Shown: positions 18,064 to 27,884, counted from the first letter of the stretch. The stretch: DNA of 64,000 nt from Fodinibius saliphilus (GCF_005869845.1 NZ_VAWF01000001.1:1302001-1366000); one strand, 5' to 3'. Notes: generated by a model not told the origin, from the letters alone. A program made the numbers and translations.

Positions 18064-20610
18064 ATGTCTTCTTTTTTTTCTGGTTGGTCATGGAAAATGG
18101 CTTGGCGCGATGCTCGGTCTAATAAAAAACGGCTTTTTGTTTATATATCAGCCATTATCATAGGTGTGGCTGCACAAGTTGCCATTACCTCATTTCGCGA
18201 CAGCTTAAATACCACGATCAATAATCAATCAAAAGAACTTTTGGGTGCCGATCTCGAGATTGAGACTGAACAGCTTCCACCTGATACCCTCACAGCATAT
18301 TTCAATAAACTTGGCGGTGAACAGGCTCAAATAACGGAATTCCCTTCTATGGTTCTTTTCCCAAAAGGAGGAAATTCTCGTCTCTCCAATATCCGCGCGC
18401 TAAAGGGTGCCTTCCCTTTTTATGGCACACTGGAAACGATACCCAGTGCTGCAGCCTCACAATTCAAATCTGACACTACAGCGCTGGTTGACCAAGCTCT
18501 TATGACCCAGTTTGGCATTGAAGTTGGCGACTCGGTTAAGGTGGGTAGCGTAACCTTTGCAATAAGTGGTGCAATTACCAAAGTACCCGGTGAAGCTGCT
18601 GCGGCATCGATGATTGGCCCCCGTATTTTTATCCCCCATTCAATGTTGGATTCAACAAAACTTGTTCAACGCGGGAGCCGAATAGAGTATAAACAGTACT
18701 TTAAATTTTCTGACGGCAGAGACCTAGCACCTATTGAGGCTAAACTGGACTCACTTGAAGAGAGTTTAGCTATGGATATTGACTATGAAACCGTAGAAGA
18801 ACGACGCGAAGAGATTGGGGAAGCCATTGGGAATCTCGGAAAGTTTTTAAATCTCGTCGGCTTTATTGCCCTTCTTCTTGGTGGTATAGGGGTTGCAAGT
18901 TCTATTCATGTATATATTAATCAAAAAATTGAAACCGCATCCGTCCTGCGCTGCTTTGGGGCCTCATCAAATCAAACGATGAGTATCTTTCTCATACAAG
19001 CTATCGTGCTGGGATTTTTAGGTGCTTTGGCAGGTACTATTTTGGGGATTGGGATACAATATTTGCTTCCCGGTTTGGTAAGTGATTTCCTGCCTGTTAA
19101 TGTGGAACTAACTATTTCATGGTTAGCTATTGGGTTGGGGTTGTTTACCGGCACTGGTGTGGCCCTGGCCTTTGCTTTATTACCACTGCTAGCCCTACGT
19201 AAAAGCTCTCCTTTGTATGCACTACGTAAAGTTGAAGGTACGATAACTTCACTGCTGCCTCGCAAAACAAAAGGTATCATCTATCTGACAATCACGCTTA
19301 CTGTGATGGGGTATGCCAGCTTGCTTACAGAAAGTTGGCAAGTCGGTGGCATCTTTACCATTGGAATGGTTGTTTCTTTCGGATTACTATTTCTAGTGGC
19401 AAAGGGATTGATGTTATTAGTTCGACGTTTTTTTCCTTCGAACTGGACATACGTTTGGCGCCAGGGATTAGCAAATTTGTATCGTCCTCATAACCAGACC
19501 ACTACTCTGATGCTCTCTCTGGGATTGGGAATGTTACTGGTAAGTACGCTCTATTTTAGCCAGGATATGCTGATGGAAGAACTAGATTTCGCAACTCGCG
19601 AAGATGCCCCTAACCTTATCTTCTTTGATATTCAACCTGATCAAAATGAGGGAATAAATACAATTCTAAACGAACAGAACGTTCCGGTTGTCCAAAATGT
19701 ACCGATGGTCACGATGCGGCTGGACTCTCTGCGCGGCCGCGGCGTTCAAGAAATTACCAAAGATACTACCACTAAAGTTCGAGGCTGGGCGCTGCGGCGA
19801 GAATACCGATCTACCTATCGAGATTCATTAATAGGGTCAGAAACACTACTTAAAGGAGAATGGATTGGACAGGCTCCCGACACTGGCCGGGTCCCCGTTT
19901 CTGCAGCCAAACAAATTGTTGAAGATTTAAATCTATCTATTGGAGATTCCCTTACTTTTGATGTACAGGGCGTACCTATTGAAGCTTATGTAGGTAGTAT
20001 TCGGGAAGTTGATTTTCAACGTGTTCAACCCAACTTCTTTATGCTCTTTCCAACCGGCGTGTTGGAACCGGCTCCGCAGATCTACGTCACTGTTACACGC
20101 ACCCCTAATCAGGAAGCCTCTGCCCAGCTACAACAAACGGTGGTTCGTAAGTATCCCAATGTATCGGCAATAAATGTGAGTCGCATATTGGAAACGATTA
20201 ATCAATTTATTGATAAAATCTCATTTGCCGTACAATTTATGGCACTCTTTAGCATTATCACGGGGCTTATTGTGTTGGGTAGTTCTGTAGCTACCAGTCG
20301 CTTTCAACGTATTAAAGAAAGTGTGTTATTGCGGACAATCGGGGCTAGCAAAAAGCAGATATTGAAAATATTATCCGTTGAGTACCTGTTTCTGGGTATT
20401 CTCTCTTCTTTAACGGGCCTTATATTATCATTAGGTGCCACCAGTTTATTAGGGTACTTCTATTTCGATATTACATTCACACCAAATCTATGGGTGATTT
20501 CTGTTGGTACTGTGGTGTTAACAGGACTCACTATTCTCATTGGGATGTTTAACAGTCGTAGCATCTACAAAAAAACGCCTCTCGAAGTACTACGACAAGA
20601 AGCAACCTAG
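18064..20610 (+). CDS. ybbP: large FtsX-type ABC permease, YbbP-like
   Basis: An 848-residue permease with one N-terminal membrane helix (about 25-45), a first periplasmic domain, three helices around 260-375, two further helices near 400-450, one near 480-500, a second periplasmic domain (about 510-700) and three C-terminal helices (about 715-835). The duplicated FtsX layout, with cores reading GIGVASSIHVYINQKIETAS and SSVATSRFQRIKESVLLRTI, is that of YbbP. It works with the adjacent ATPase. This architecture is longer than MacB and has ten predicted helices. Confidence 0.88.
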   Translation: MSSFFSGWSWKMAWRDARSNKKRLFVYISAIIIGVAAQVAITSFRDSLNTTINNQSKELLGADLEIETEQLPPDTLTAYFNKLGGEQAQITEFPSMVLFPKGGNSRLSNIRALKGAFPFYGTLETIPSAAASQFKSDTTALVDQALMTQFGIEVGDSVKVGSVTFAISGAITKVPGEAAAASMIGPRIFIPHSMLDSTKLVQRGSRIEYKQYFKFSDGRDLAPIEAKLDSLEESLAMDIDYETVEERREEIGEAIGNLGKFLNLVGFIALLLGGIGVASSIHVYINQKIETASVLRCFGASSNQTMSIFLIQAIVLGFLGALAGTILGIGIQYLLPGLVSDFLPVNVELTISWLAIGLGLFTGTGVALAFALLPLLALRKSSPLYALRKVEGTITSLLPRKTKGIIYLTITLTVMGYASLLTESWQVGGIFTIGMVVSFGLLFLVAKGLMLLVRRFFPSNWTYVWRQGLANLYRPHNQTTTLMLSLGLGMLLVSTLYFSQDMLMEELDFATREDAPNLIFFDIQPDQNEGINTILNEQNVPVVQNVPMVTMRLDSLRGRGVQEITKDTTTKVRGWALRREYRSTYRDSLIGSETLLKGEWIGQAPDTGRVPVSAAKQIVEDLNLSIGDSLTFDVQGVPIEAYVGSIREVDFQRVQPNFFMLFPTGVLEPAPQIYVTVTRTPNQEASAQLQQTVVRKYPNVSAINVSRILETINQFIDKISFAVQFMALFSIITGLIVLGSSVATSRFQRIKESVLLRTIGASKKQILKILSVEYLFLGILSSLTGLILSLGATSLLGYFYFDITFTPNLWVISVGTVVLTGLTILIGMFNSRSIYKKTPLEVLRQEAT

Positions 20611-20685
20611 TTTTATGGGTAACAATATCTGTCATATTGGATTTAATATTCATGAGATGAATGAATCACAACAGATATTACAGGT

Positions 20686-21372
20686 ATGAAACTATCAAAA
20701 CAGCTACTAACATTTATACTTTGTCTAGGAATATTATCACTTACCGCCAGAAACTGTAAAAACTGGAGTAAAACAGCCAAAGGCGGCACAGTTGGAGCAG
20801 GAGCTGGAGCCTTGGCAGGAGCTTTTATTGGAAAAGCCACAGGAGATAATACTGTCAAAGGTGCTATTATAGGAGCCGCAGTAGGCGGTACTGCCGGTGC
20901 TGCTATCGGGAACTATATGGATCGCCAAGCTCGTGAAATGCGAGAAGATCTCGAAAATGCTAAAGTGGAACGCGTTGGAGAAGGGATTAAAATCACCTTT
21001 GACTCTGGTATCTTATTTGATGTTGACTCATATACCCTCCGAGAACAGTCAAAGGAGAATATTGCAGAGCTCGCCGAAACGCTTAAAAAATATGATGACA
21101 CCAATATCCTTTTCACTGGTCATACCGATAATACCGGTTCAAAAAGCTATAACAAAGAACTATCTGAGAAACGAGCAAAATCTGTGGCCAAATATACTGC
21201 CTTTGTAAATGTAAATTCTGGGCGCATGAAGATTATTGGCTACGGCGAAAACGATCCTATCGCTTCTAATAATACAGAGGCCGGGCGTCAACAGAATCGT
21301 CGGGTTGAAGTTGCTATTTATGCAAACGAAAAGCTCAAAAAAGCTGCCAAAAATGGCACCCTCAGTGACTAG
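20686..21372 (+). CDS. OmpA-family peptidoglycan-binding protein with glycine zipper (YiaD-like)
   Basis: A 228-residue envelope protein. The N-terminal hydrophobic segment ends at Cys25 in LTARNC, an atypical lipobox because Asn precedes the Cys. A glycine-zipper segment follows at about 38-80 (repeated GAGAGALAGAFIG, GAAVGGTAGAAIG). The OmpA-like domain covers about 105-215, with TGHTDNTGS near 145 and the closing NRRVEVAIYAN, which bind peptidoglycan. YiaD is the best-known relative. It probably sits in the outer membrane facing the periplasm. Confidence 0.87.
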   Translation: MKLSKQLLTFILCLGILSLTARNCKNWSKTAKGGTVGAGAGALAGAFIGKATGDNTVKGAIIGAAVGGTAGAAIGNYMDRQAREMREDLENAKVERVGEGIKITFDSGILFDVDSYTLREQSKENIAELAETLKKYDDTNILFTGHTDNTGSKSYNKELSEKRAKSVAKYTAFVNVNSGRMKIIGYGENDPIASNNTEAGRQQNRRVEVAIYANEKLKKAAKNGTLSD

Positions 21373-21401
21373 TACCCTAATCATTTAGTTCTTGCGTATT
21401 A

Positions 21402-21437
21402 GAGAAGTCCCGTTAAGAGTGCGGGACTTCTCATTTT
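21402..21437 (+). terminator. strong rho-independent terminator
   Basis: Perfect 11-bp stem GAGAAGTCCCG / CGGGACTTCTC with a nine-base loop, followed by ATTTTGATT, just after the OmpA-like gene. Confidence 0.85.
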
Positions 21438-21493
21438 GATTACATTGATCTTGCCTGTAGTTTCAGTATGTTCAACTCAATTAACAAGCCGTT

Positions 21494-21664
21494 ATGGACG
21501 CAAAGCAAAAAACCTACCTGGTCTCATTTATTATCCTGTTAATCTGCCTGCTTATAGCAGCAATCATCTATATCTATACCGGAAATATTATCATTGCCAT
21601 CTTTTTTGCTCCTCCCATTATTCACTGGATTTTACAAAAGCGTAACCGTGATAAAAACCGTTAG
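21494..21664 (+). CDS. small membrane protein, 56 aa
   Basis: A short open frame that starts at ATG 21494 and ends with TAG. The protein opens with a charged stretch (MDAKQKTYLV). Two hydrophobic segments follow at about 8-27 and 31-47, and the end is a basic tail (LQKRNRDKNR), as expected for a small inner-membrane hairpin with both ends inside. No known family recognised. It is isolated between the OmpA terminator and corA. A longer frame overlapping it (21436-21645) makes a less protein-like product. Confidence 0.6.
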   Translation: MDAKQKTYLVSFIILLICLLIAAIIYIYTGNIIIAIFFAPPIIHWILQKRNRDKNR

Positions 21665-21754
21665 CATATTTAATGAAATGTTAAAGAATCCAGTTTGTTT
21701 AATCTTCTAAGCTTAGACACATTAGAGGTATCATGTTAACCAAATTGCTGAAAT

Positions 21755-22876
21755 ATGGCTTCTCAAAATAAGTTCCATCATCTGTTGCCCTCCATCCGAT
21801 TTCGTCAAAGTAAAAAGCAGTTAACTCCCGGAACAGCCCCCGGTACGGTAGAGCATATCGGTGAACGGCATATGGAAGAGATTAAAATTACAGTTGAAGA
21901 CTATGATGCCGATCATTACGAAGAATTTATCATTGACAATATAGAAAATGCCCTTCCATATCTCGACAGTTCTACCAAAACATGGATACGGACCCAGGGA
22001 CTTCACGATATTGAAAAGCTAAAATCCATATGGAATTTCTTTGGTCTTCATCCCTTAATCCAAGAAGATATTGTCAATACCTCTCAACGTCCTAAATTTG
22101 AGATTTATGATAATTGCATCTTCTTTGTTTTACGATTACTAACCTATTCTGAAGACCATCAAAATATTCAAACAGAGCAAATAAGTATTGTATTGGGTTC
22201 AGACTTTATTCTCTCTTTTCAAGAAACAGATACCAATCACTTTAAACCGGTACGAAAACGGATGGCTGAGAAAAAATCACGTATTCGTAGCCACAATGTC
22301 GATTATCTCGCATATGCCCTTATTGATACAGTAGTTGATAATTACTTCAATGTCATAGAAAATATTGCTAGCGAAATTGAGACCTTAGAAGAACAGCTAT
22401 TAGAAGAGCCTGAAGATCAGTTGCTTGAAGATATTCACAAAAAAAGAAGAGAAATTATACACATTCGAAAAACAGTATGGCCTTTGCGTGATGCTATAAA
22501 TTCGATCATTCGAGATGACTCAAAATTCATAGAAGATAATACAAAGTTATATCTTCGTGATGTCTATGATCATACAATCCAGGTTATTGATACTATCGAG
22601 AATTATCGAGATATGATACTTGGATTGCATGATATGTATATGTCTTATACAAGTAATAAGATGAACGAAGTAATGAAAGTTCTCACCGTAATCGCTACCA
22701 TTTTTATTCCCTTAACATTTATCGCGGGTATTTACGGAATGAACTTTGATCCGCAAGTTAGCCCTTACAATATGCCAGAACTTAGTTGGTACTGGGGCTA
22801 TCCGGCCTCATTATCACTTATGGTTGCTTCAGCCGTAGTTATGATTTTCTACTTTAAACATAAAGGATGGTTCTAA
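21755..22876 (+). CDS. corA: CorA family magnesium/cobalt channel
   Basis: A 373-residue CorA protein. It has a large cytoplasmic N-terminal domain (to about 310) with the long helix rich in Glu (about 195-300), then two membrane helices: the first carries the signature GIYGMNF near 326-332, and the second ends close to the C-terminus before the basic FKHKGWF tail. The GMN motif is the ion-selectivity filter of CorA pentamers for Mg2+ and Co2+. The following stress-protein gene is 54 bp away. Confidence 0.93.
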   Translation: MASQNKFHHLLPSIRFRQSKKQLTPGTAPGTVEHIGERHMEEIKITVEDYDADHYEEFIIDNIENALPYLDSSTKTWIRTQGLHDIEKLKSIWNFFGLHPLIQEDIVNTSQRPKFEIYDNCIFFVLRLLTYSEDHQNIQTEQISIVLGSDFILSFQETDTNHFKPVRKRMAEKKSRIRSHNVDYLAYALIDTVVDNYFNVIENIASEIETLEEQLLEEPEDQLLEDIHKKRREIIHIRKTVWPLRDAINSIIRDDSKFIEDNTKLYLRDVYDHTIQVIDTIENYRDMILGLHDMYMSYTSNKMNEVMKVLTVIATIFIPLTFIAGIYGMNFDPQVSPYNMPELSWYWGYPASLSLMVASAVVMIFYFKHKGWF

Positions 22877-22930
22877 AAATCTAGTTAAATTCGTATTTTA
22901 ACGTTTCAAATTTAACTTACTTCTATCATC

Positions 22931-23812
22931 ATGGAAAACATCAAAATACTTGTCCCCCTTGACTTTTCAGATTTAGGAGCTCGAGCTCTTCATTCGGCAC
23001 AAAAATTAGCTGACTTATTTGATGGAACAATTACTCCCTTCCACTCATACCTCCCCTTAAATGAAGTAGACGGCGGCCCCTATATGTTTGGTATGGGAAC
23101 TACCTCAATAGAGAGCTATGATGAGATTGAAGATGCCCTTCATGAACGACTATCAAACCTAGCAATAGAAGCAATTGATGAAAGTCTAGTAACAGAACCC
23201 CTTATTTCCATTGGTAACCCTGCCCAATCCATTGTCGAAGACGCTAAAGATTTCGACATGATCGTAATGACTACCCACGGGCGTACCGGGTTCTCTCGTT
23301 TTTTCCTCGGTTCGGTCTCAGAAAAAGTACTTCGCCTTTCACATGTCCCGGTACTTATTGTAAACGAAGAAAGAGAACTTTCAAACCTAGACCGACTGAT
23401 GGTTACCACCGACTTTTCGGATCATTCAAAAGCAGCTTTTCCTGTTGCTATGGAGATTGCCCAAAAAGCGAATGCCAAACTCGAGCTCGTCAATGTTATG
23501 GCCTACGACCCACAGCATGAAGACGAACCTGATGAATCCCAAACAGAGCTTCGCAAACAACGTCTTCGAGTATTGGCAAAAGAAGGAATGCATGAACTGG
23601 GAGATCAACTTGAAACCAAAGTTATTGTCTCCCCAGAAACACCTCATGAGGCGATACTAAATTACAATCTGAAAAATCCTCATGACCTTATCGTAATGTC
23701 TACTGTTGGACGTACTGGAATCGATTATCTTATGATGGGAAGTACTACAACAAATGTCGTTCGTCACGTTAAAAGCCCTGTATTAAGTATTAACCCTAAG
23801 ACCAATAAATAA
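22931..23812 (+). CDS. universal stress protein with two UspA domains
   Basis: A 293-residue cytosolic protein built of two UspA domains in tandem (about 1-145 and 150-293). Each carries the ATP-binding pattern G-x2-G-x9-G-(S/T): THGRTGFSRFFLGSVSEKV near 117-135 and VGRTGIDYLMMGSTT near 264-278. Tandem UspA proteins bind ATP and accompany stress or growth-arrest responses. It sits between corA and an exported endonuclease-like gene, only 7 bp from the latter, so translation may be coupled. Confidence 0.9.
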   Translation: MENIKILVPLDFSDLGARALHSAQKLADLFDGTITPFHSYLPLNEVDGGPYMFGMGTTSIESYDEIEDALHERLSNLAIEAIDESLVTEPLISIGNPAQSIVEDAKDFDMIVMTTHGRTGFSRFFLGSVSEKVLRLSHVPVLIVNEERELSNLDRLMVTTDFSDHSKAAFPVAMEIAQKANAKLELVNVMAYDPQHEDEPDESQTELRKQRLRVLAKEGMHELGDQLETKVIVSPETPHEAILNYNLKNPHDLIVMSTVGRTGIDYLMMGSTTTNVVRHVKSPVLSINPKTNK

Positions 23813-23819
23813 CTTACAT

Positions 23820-24824
23820 TTGCAGCATTTGAAACAACTTAAACTTACCCTTATTCCCGTTTCACTACTCCTAATTTTTTTTAATGCATGCGGTACGGAA
23901 TATGAGCCTCCGCCTGAGGATAAAGAAGATCCAAAAGCACAAATAACACCTAACGATCCGGTAGCAGCAGACGACACACTCGAAACGGTGACTTGGAATA
24001 TTGAATGGTACGGAGACGGTGACGAAGGAAACGGTCCGTCCGATGAACTACAGCAAACCAAAAACATCCTCAGTGTTACCGATTCTCTAAAGGCCGACCT
24101 GTATGCTTTCCAAGAAGTCTATAGCCAGAAAGCAATTGAAGATATTGCCTCAAACATGAAAGGCTATCAAGGTTTTGTTGCAAATCATATCGACTGGATC
24201 CAAAAAACAGGCTTTGTTTACAATACCAATACCATCGACTCTATTTCTACCGGGCCTATTACGCAGGGACAAAGTGAATATGCCTGGGCCGGTCGATTAC
24301 CGCTATATTTCCAATTCAGCTATAAGAATTCAGGCAAAGAGTTTTATGCTATTGTAATACATGCCAAAGCTAATACGGGAGATAATGCCGAAGAATATGA
24401 AGAGGCATATAATCGCAGAAAACAAGCAGCGCAGGACCTTTATGATTATTTGCAAAATGAAAAACCGGATGCTAATATTATCCTGTTAGGTGACTATAAT
24501 GATGATGTTGATGAATCTATTTTCTATTATAGCGAAGGAGATTATGCCGAAACTCCATACGAACCATTTGTCGCGAACACAACTTTTCAGGTTATCACAA
24601 ATACATTAACACAGGCAGGAAAGTCATCAACTGTTCGCTATGATGATATGATTGATCATATTAGTATGAGTGATGAGCTATATAGTTTTTATATCGATAA
24701 AAGCACGAATGTTTTCCAGTTTGACGATTCTTTTATTACCAACTACGGCACCGCAACCAGTGATCACTATCCCGTTTGGGCTAAATTTAATGTAGGTACT
24801 TCCAAGACCTTAACTAGGAATTAA
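23820..24824 (+). CDS. endonuclease/exonuclease/phosphatase-fold lipoprotein
   Basis: A 334-residue protein of the EEP (DNase I-like) superfamily. There is no ATG near the start; TTG at 23820 gives a short signal with lipobox FNAC (Cys24), so it is likely a lipoprotein. Superfamily motifs: TWNIEWYG near 58-65 (metal-binding Asn), the Glu in FQEVYS near 97-102, LGDYNDD near 222-228 and the closing SDHYPVWAKF with the catalytic Asp-His. Could be an extracellular nuclease or a phosphodiesterase. The 7-bp gap to the upstream stress protein suggests one transcript. Confidence 0.85.
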   Translation: MQHLKQLKLTLIPVSLLLIFFNACGTEYEPPPEDKEDPKAQITPNDPVAADDTLETVTWNIEWYGDGDEGNGPSDELQQTKNILSVTDSLKADLYAFQEVYSQKAIEDIASNMKGYQGFVANHIDWIQKTGFVYNTNTIDSISTGPITQGQSEYAWAGRLPLYFQFSYKNSGKEFYAIVIHAKANTGDNAEEYEEAYNRRKQAAQDLYDYLQNEKPDANIILLGDYNDDVDESIFYYSEGDYAETPYEPFVANTTFQVITNTLTQAGKSSTVRYDDMIDHISMSDELYSFYIDKSTNVFQFDDSFITNYGTATSDHYPVWAKFNVGTSKTLTRN

Positions 24825-24837
24825 ACTATATAGAAAA

Positions 24838-24866
24838 GGGAGATCGTTATCAACGATCTCCCTTTC
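24838..24866. terminator. bidirectional terminator
   Basis: Near-perfect stem GGGAGATCGTT / AACGATCTCCC with a three-base loop, flanked by AAAA and TTT, between two convergent genes. Confidence 0.8.
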
Positions 24867-24897
24867 GAGGGGTATTGCCATGGTTAGGATACATATT

Positions 24898-26406
24898 TTA
24901 TAAGGTCATTCTAATACTTGCCATAACATGTAATCGTGAAACGTTTTCTGCTATCCTCGCTTGAACCCGAGACGTTTTATAGAGTACATTCTCTTCTTCC
25001 CAAAAGCTAAACTGTACTCCTAAGTCAAATAACAGTCCTTCTGTTAATTCCGCTGTAAAACCTCCATTTATAAACTGTTTTTCCTTTCCTATCCCACTCC
25101 TTGGACCCGACATATAAGCATAACCTAAACGGGGAGTCAATTGCTCATTAATGGCATATTCTAACCCCATACGCAGATTAATAATATTTTCAAAGCTAGA
25201 ACTAATAAGTCTATTAATTCTAGTCTCCGTTATGCTTTGATCTGGTTCTTCAAAATCTATTTCTGTTTTAGAATACCTAGTATATTCTGCAGCAATGGAG
25301 ATGCTAAAATTATCCATAGCTGCTACCATCATTCCCCCTTTTACTTTTGCAGGCTTATATATTTTACTCAGACTTGCAGCTTCCTTTACCTCAGAAGGGG
25401 TATCATAATAATAGTTCCCGCTTGCTTTTACCGTTTCAGACTTTGTCCCATCATCAAAAGAGGTCGTAATTGATGTAGTAAAACGTTCATCAATATATAC
25501 AACCGATGGAAACTTATAACTTATTCCCACATTTATGCTTTCAATTGGTTTATAAACTATGCCCACACGTGCCTGAAATGCTTGCAACTCCGTTTCAATG
25601 GTCTGAATACTCAGTATGTTATCAATATCCGTTTCAAACTGCCCATCACCATCTACATCTATAAATTGGCCATCGTAGTTATTTCGCTGGTCGGATTCCA
25701 GAAATTCTCTTTCCGAAGTATAGGTACCTCGCGAATACCCTATAGCCCCTCCCAAAAACATATCTTTTAATACTTCTGTTGCAAGAAAGAGGGAATACTC
25801 TCCCTGAACTCCTTTTTCAACAAGCTCAATATGTTGATTTATTCCAGGATAATTGGAAAAGCTATCACCGAATCTAAGAATGGATACGGAACTGTCGTTA
25901 TTTACATCTTCAATAGCAAAAGTATTATAAGCGGCTTCATTTAAACTAACACTCTTGGGAAACTTCGCATATAAGTCTGTAATAGTAGAACTACTATTAT
26001 AGCCGCTATTTCTAAAAACCTTGTTAAAATCCGTTGATTGACTATATCCGCCCCCAACGACCATACTACCCCGTACGGTTGGTACTTTATAAATAAAGCC
26101 CAGATCTCCGATATTTGTTTCGCTACTTGAAAAAGTACTTTTATTATCGAGATATGTACTAGTATCATCGATATAACGGTTACTAAGACCCACTGAGAAG
26201 TAACTTTTATCAACAAGCGCCATCGATGCCGGGTTATCCTGGTATCCCCCGAACCCTGATGATTGACTTACCGCAGGTACAACAAGGCTTACAGCATCAT
26301 ATGAGGGATACTCGAGACTATATTGTAAAATTTGATCTAAATTCTGTGCTTGTAATAATGAAGGATAAACTATAAATAATACAAGGATGACTATTTTTTT
26401 TGACAT
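24898..26406 (-). CDS. OmpP1/FadL-like outer membrane beta-barrel protein
   Basis: A 502-residue protein with signal peptide MSKKIVILVLFIVYPSLLQAQ. Alternating aromatic and polar strands run through most of its length (for example SYFSVGLSNRYID, ALVDKS near the start), and it ends in an outer-membrane-like strand (SRLHVMASIRMTL). The N-terminal NPASMALVDKSYFSVG resembles the plug/hatch segment of FadL/OmpP1 transporters. A Ca-binding-like DVDGDGQFETD stretch occurs mid-protein. Probable passage of hydrophobic compounds, by family analogy only. Confidence 0.75.
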   Translation of the reverse strand: MSKKIVILVLFIVYPSLLQAQNLDQILQYSLEYPSYDAVSLVVPAVSQSSGFGGYQDNPASMALVDKSYFSVGLSNRYIDDTSTYLDNKSTFSSSETNIGDLGFIYKVPTVRGSMVVGGGYSQSTDFNKVFRNSGYNSSSTITDLYAKFPKSVSLNEAAYNTFAIEDVNNDSSVSILRFGDSFSNYPGINQHIELVEKGVQGEYSLFLATEVLKDMFLGGAIGYSRGTYTSEREFLESDQRNNYDGQFIDVDGDGQFETDIDNILSIQTIETELQAFQARVGIVYKPIESINVGISYKFPSVVYIDERFTTSITTSFDDGTKSETVKASGNYYYDTPSEVKEAASLSKIYKPAKVKGGMMVAAMDNFSISIAAEYTRYSKTEIDFEEPDQSITETRINRLISSSFENIINLRMGLEYAINEQLTPRLGYAYMSGPRSGIGKEKQFINGGFTAELTEGLLFDLGVQFSFWEEENVLYKTSRVQARIAENVSRLHVMASIRMTL

Positions 26407-26462
26407 ACTTTCGGTACTGCATATTGGTATTTAGAAAGATAAAAGTCTTTTACTAAAAGATG

Positions 26463-27752
26463 TTAGTTGTTTCGACTTCGTCCGTTATCAGAATCTCCAC
26501 CAGATGATCCCCTACTTCTGCTTCGACTACCAGATCGGGATCTTGATTTAGTAGTGGTAGTAGATGATCCGCGCCTACCTACTGATGAACGATTACTACT
26601 AGTATTACGATCGAAAACAGAATGACTTGAACGGCTTTTATTTCGAATCCTTCGTGGCCAGTTATTATCCCTTAAAGCCTTACGATTACTTACCCCTTGT
26701 TCAAAAAAGTTTTTGAGCCTGTTAAAGAATGTAGTTTGGGTTCTACTATTACGATTATTAGAACGCTGCACCTTCACTGCTTTCAGTTGTCTTTGTATTT
26801 CTTGTGCTCTCTTCGAACTACGAAAGGTGCGACCATTATCTAGGCTTTGAACCCTTACCCTTGGCAGACGACCGTCTTTATTGGTACGTACAGACTCCTT
26901 ATTGTCATCGGTACGTTTTCTAACTACCCTGCTACTGCTGCCATCATTATTACCTCGGCTCCTTGTATTACTACTCCTATCTCTCACTCTAGTTCTAACT
27001 CCATTTCGGCTACGAGTTACCGTACTATTTGATGAAGATCTATCTAATGTTCTACTACGAGAACTGTTACCTCTTGATCGTATATCAGATCTTGAACGGC
27101 TACGAACCTTTCTTTCTCTTACCCAGTTGCCATTCATATCCCTAGTTCGATAACGACGATTTATGCCGGTATTATTTCCTCTGTTTCCATAATAATAAGA
27201 ACGGCTAGCACCTTGGTAAAAATATCGGTTGTAATAAGCATATGAATGGTATCGATGCCAATAAAAGTCATAAAAATAGGGACTATAAAAAATAGAAGGA
27301 TGGTAAAATGAACCCCAAGAGAGCGTCAAGCGGAATCCAAACCGACTCCCATAAAATGGAGCCCTATGATAGTGCCGCATATGCCAAGCTAAATGTGGAC
27401 TCATCCAAAAACTATGACGCCGATTAAAGCTATAATAATCAAACCATGGTAAATAACCAGGATAACTATCAAATGCATAATACTTTGTATAGGGGCTACA
27501 CAGGCAGTCGAGATATTTTTCAGCGTACTCGTAATCTTTATAGTAAACGGGAATATATTCCTTTCCCTCCTCGTATTGCTCTTCTGCGGACTGATTTTCG
27601 ATATGAGTATTTTGCTCAACATCGCTAGTCCGTGTAGACTGTTGACTCCGATCCGTAACCTTCTTCACCGTTTGTCCATACTGTAGCTGGGTATAACAAC
27701 CCGTTACAAAAAGCGAAAAGAATAGGAGTACTAAAGTTTTTACTAACTTCAT
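26463..27752 (-). CDS. lipoprotein with aromatic-rich middle and Arg/Ser-rich C-terminal half
   Basis: About 429 residues from ATG 27752, which gives a proper lipoprotein signal with lipobox VTGC; an ATG at 27782 would add ten residues. Residues 70-200 are extraordinarily rich in Tyr, His, Phe and Trp (for example YFYDFYWHRYHSYAYYNRYF). From about 200 the chain is low-complexity Arg/Ser/Asn (RSRSRSDIRSRGNSSRSR and, at the end, SRSRSGSRSRSRGSSGG). No catalytic motif and no family recognised. The basic tail might bind nucleic acid, polyanionic surface polymer or heparin-like matrix, which is guesswork. Confidence 0.7.
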   Translation of the reverse strand: MKLVKTLVLLFFSLFVTGCYTQLQYGQTVKKVTDRSQQSTRTSDVEQNTHIENQSAEEQYEEGKEYIPVYYKDYEYAEKYLDCLCSPYTKYYAFDSYPGYLPWFDYYSFNRRHSFWMSPHLAWHMRHYHRAPFYGSRFGFRLTLSWGSFYHPSIFYSPYFYDFYWHRYHSYAYYNRYFYQGASRSYYYGNRGNNTGINRRYRTRDMNGNWVRERKVRSRSRSDIRSRGNSSRSRTLDRSSSNSTVTRSRNGVRTRVRDRSSNTRSRGNNDGSSSRVVRKRTDDNKESVRTNKDGRLPRVRVQSLDNGRTFRSSKRAQEIQRQLKAVKVQRSNNRNSRTQTTFFNRLKNFFEQGVSNRKALRDNNWPRRIRNKSRSSHSVFDRNTSSNRSSVGRRGSSTTTTKSRSRSGSRSRSRGSSGGDSDNGRSRNN

Positions 27753-27884
27753 AATAAGCCCCGCTATAAGCTTGAGGTTCACATCAGAAACGTTCTACCT
27801 GACTGACATTTTTTAAAATCCACTTTAATATTAACGGAGTTAAAGCAAGTCGACAATCACATGTCCATGTTATATAAGAAAAGT

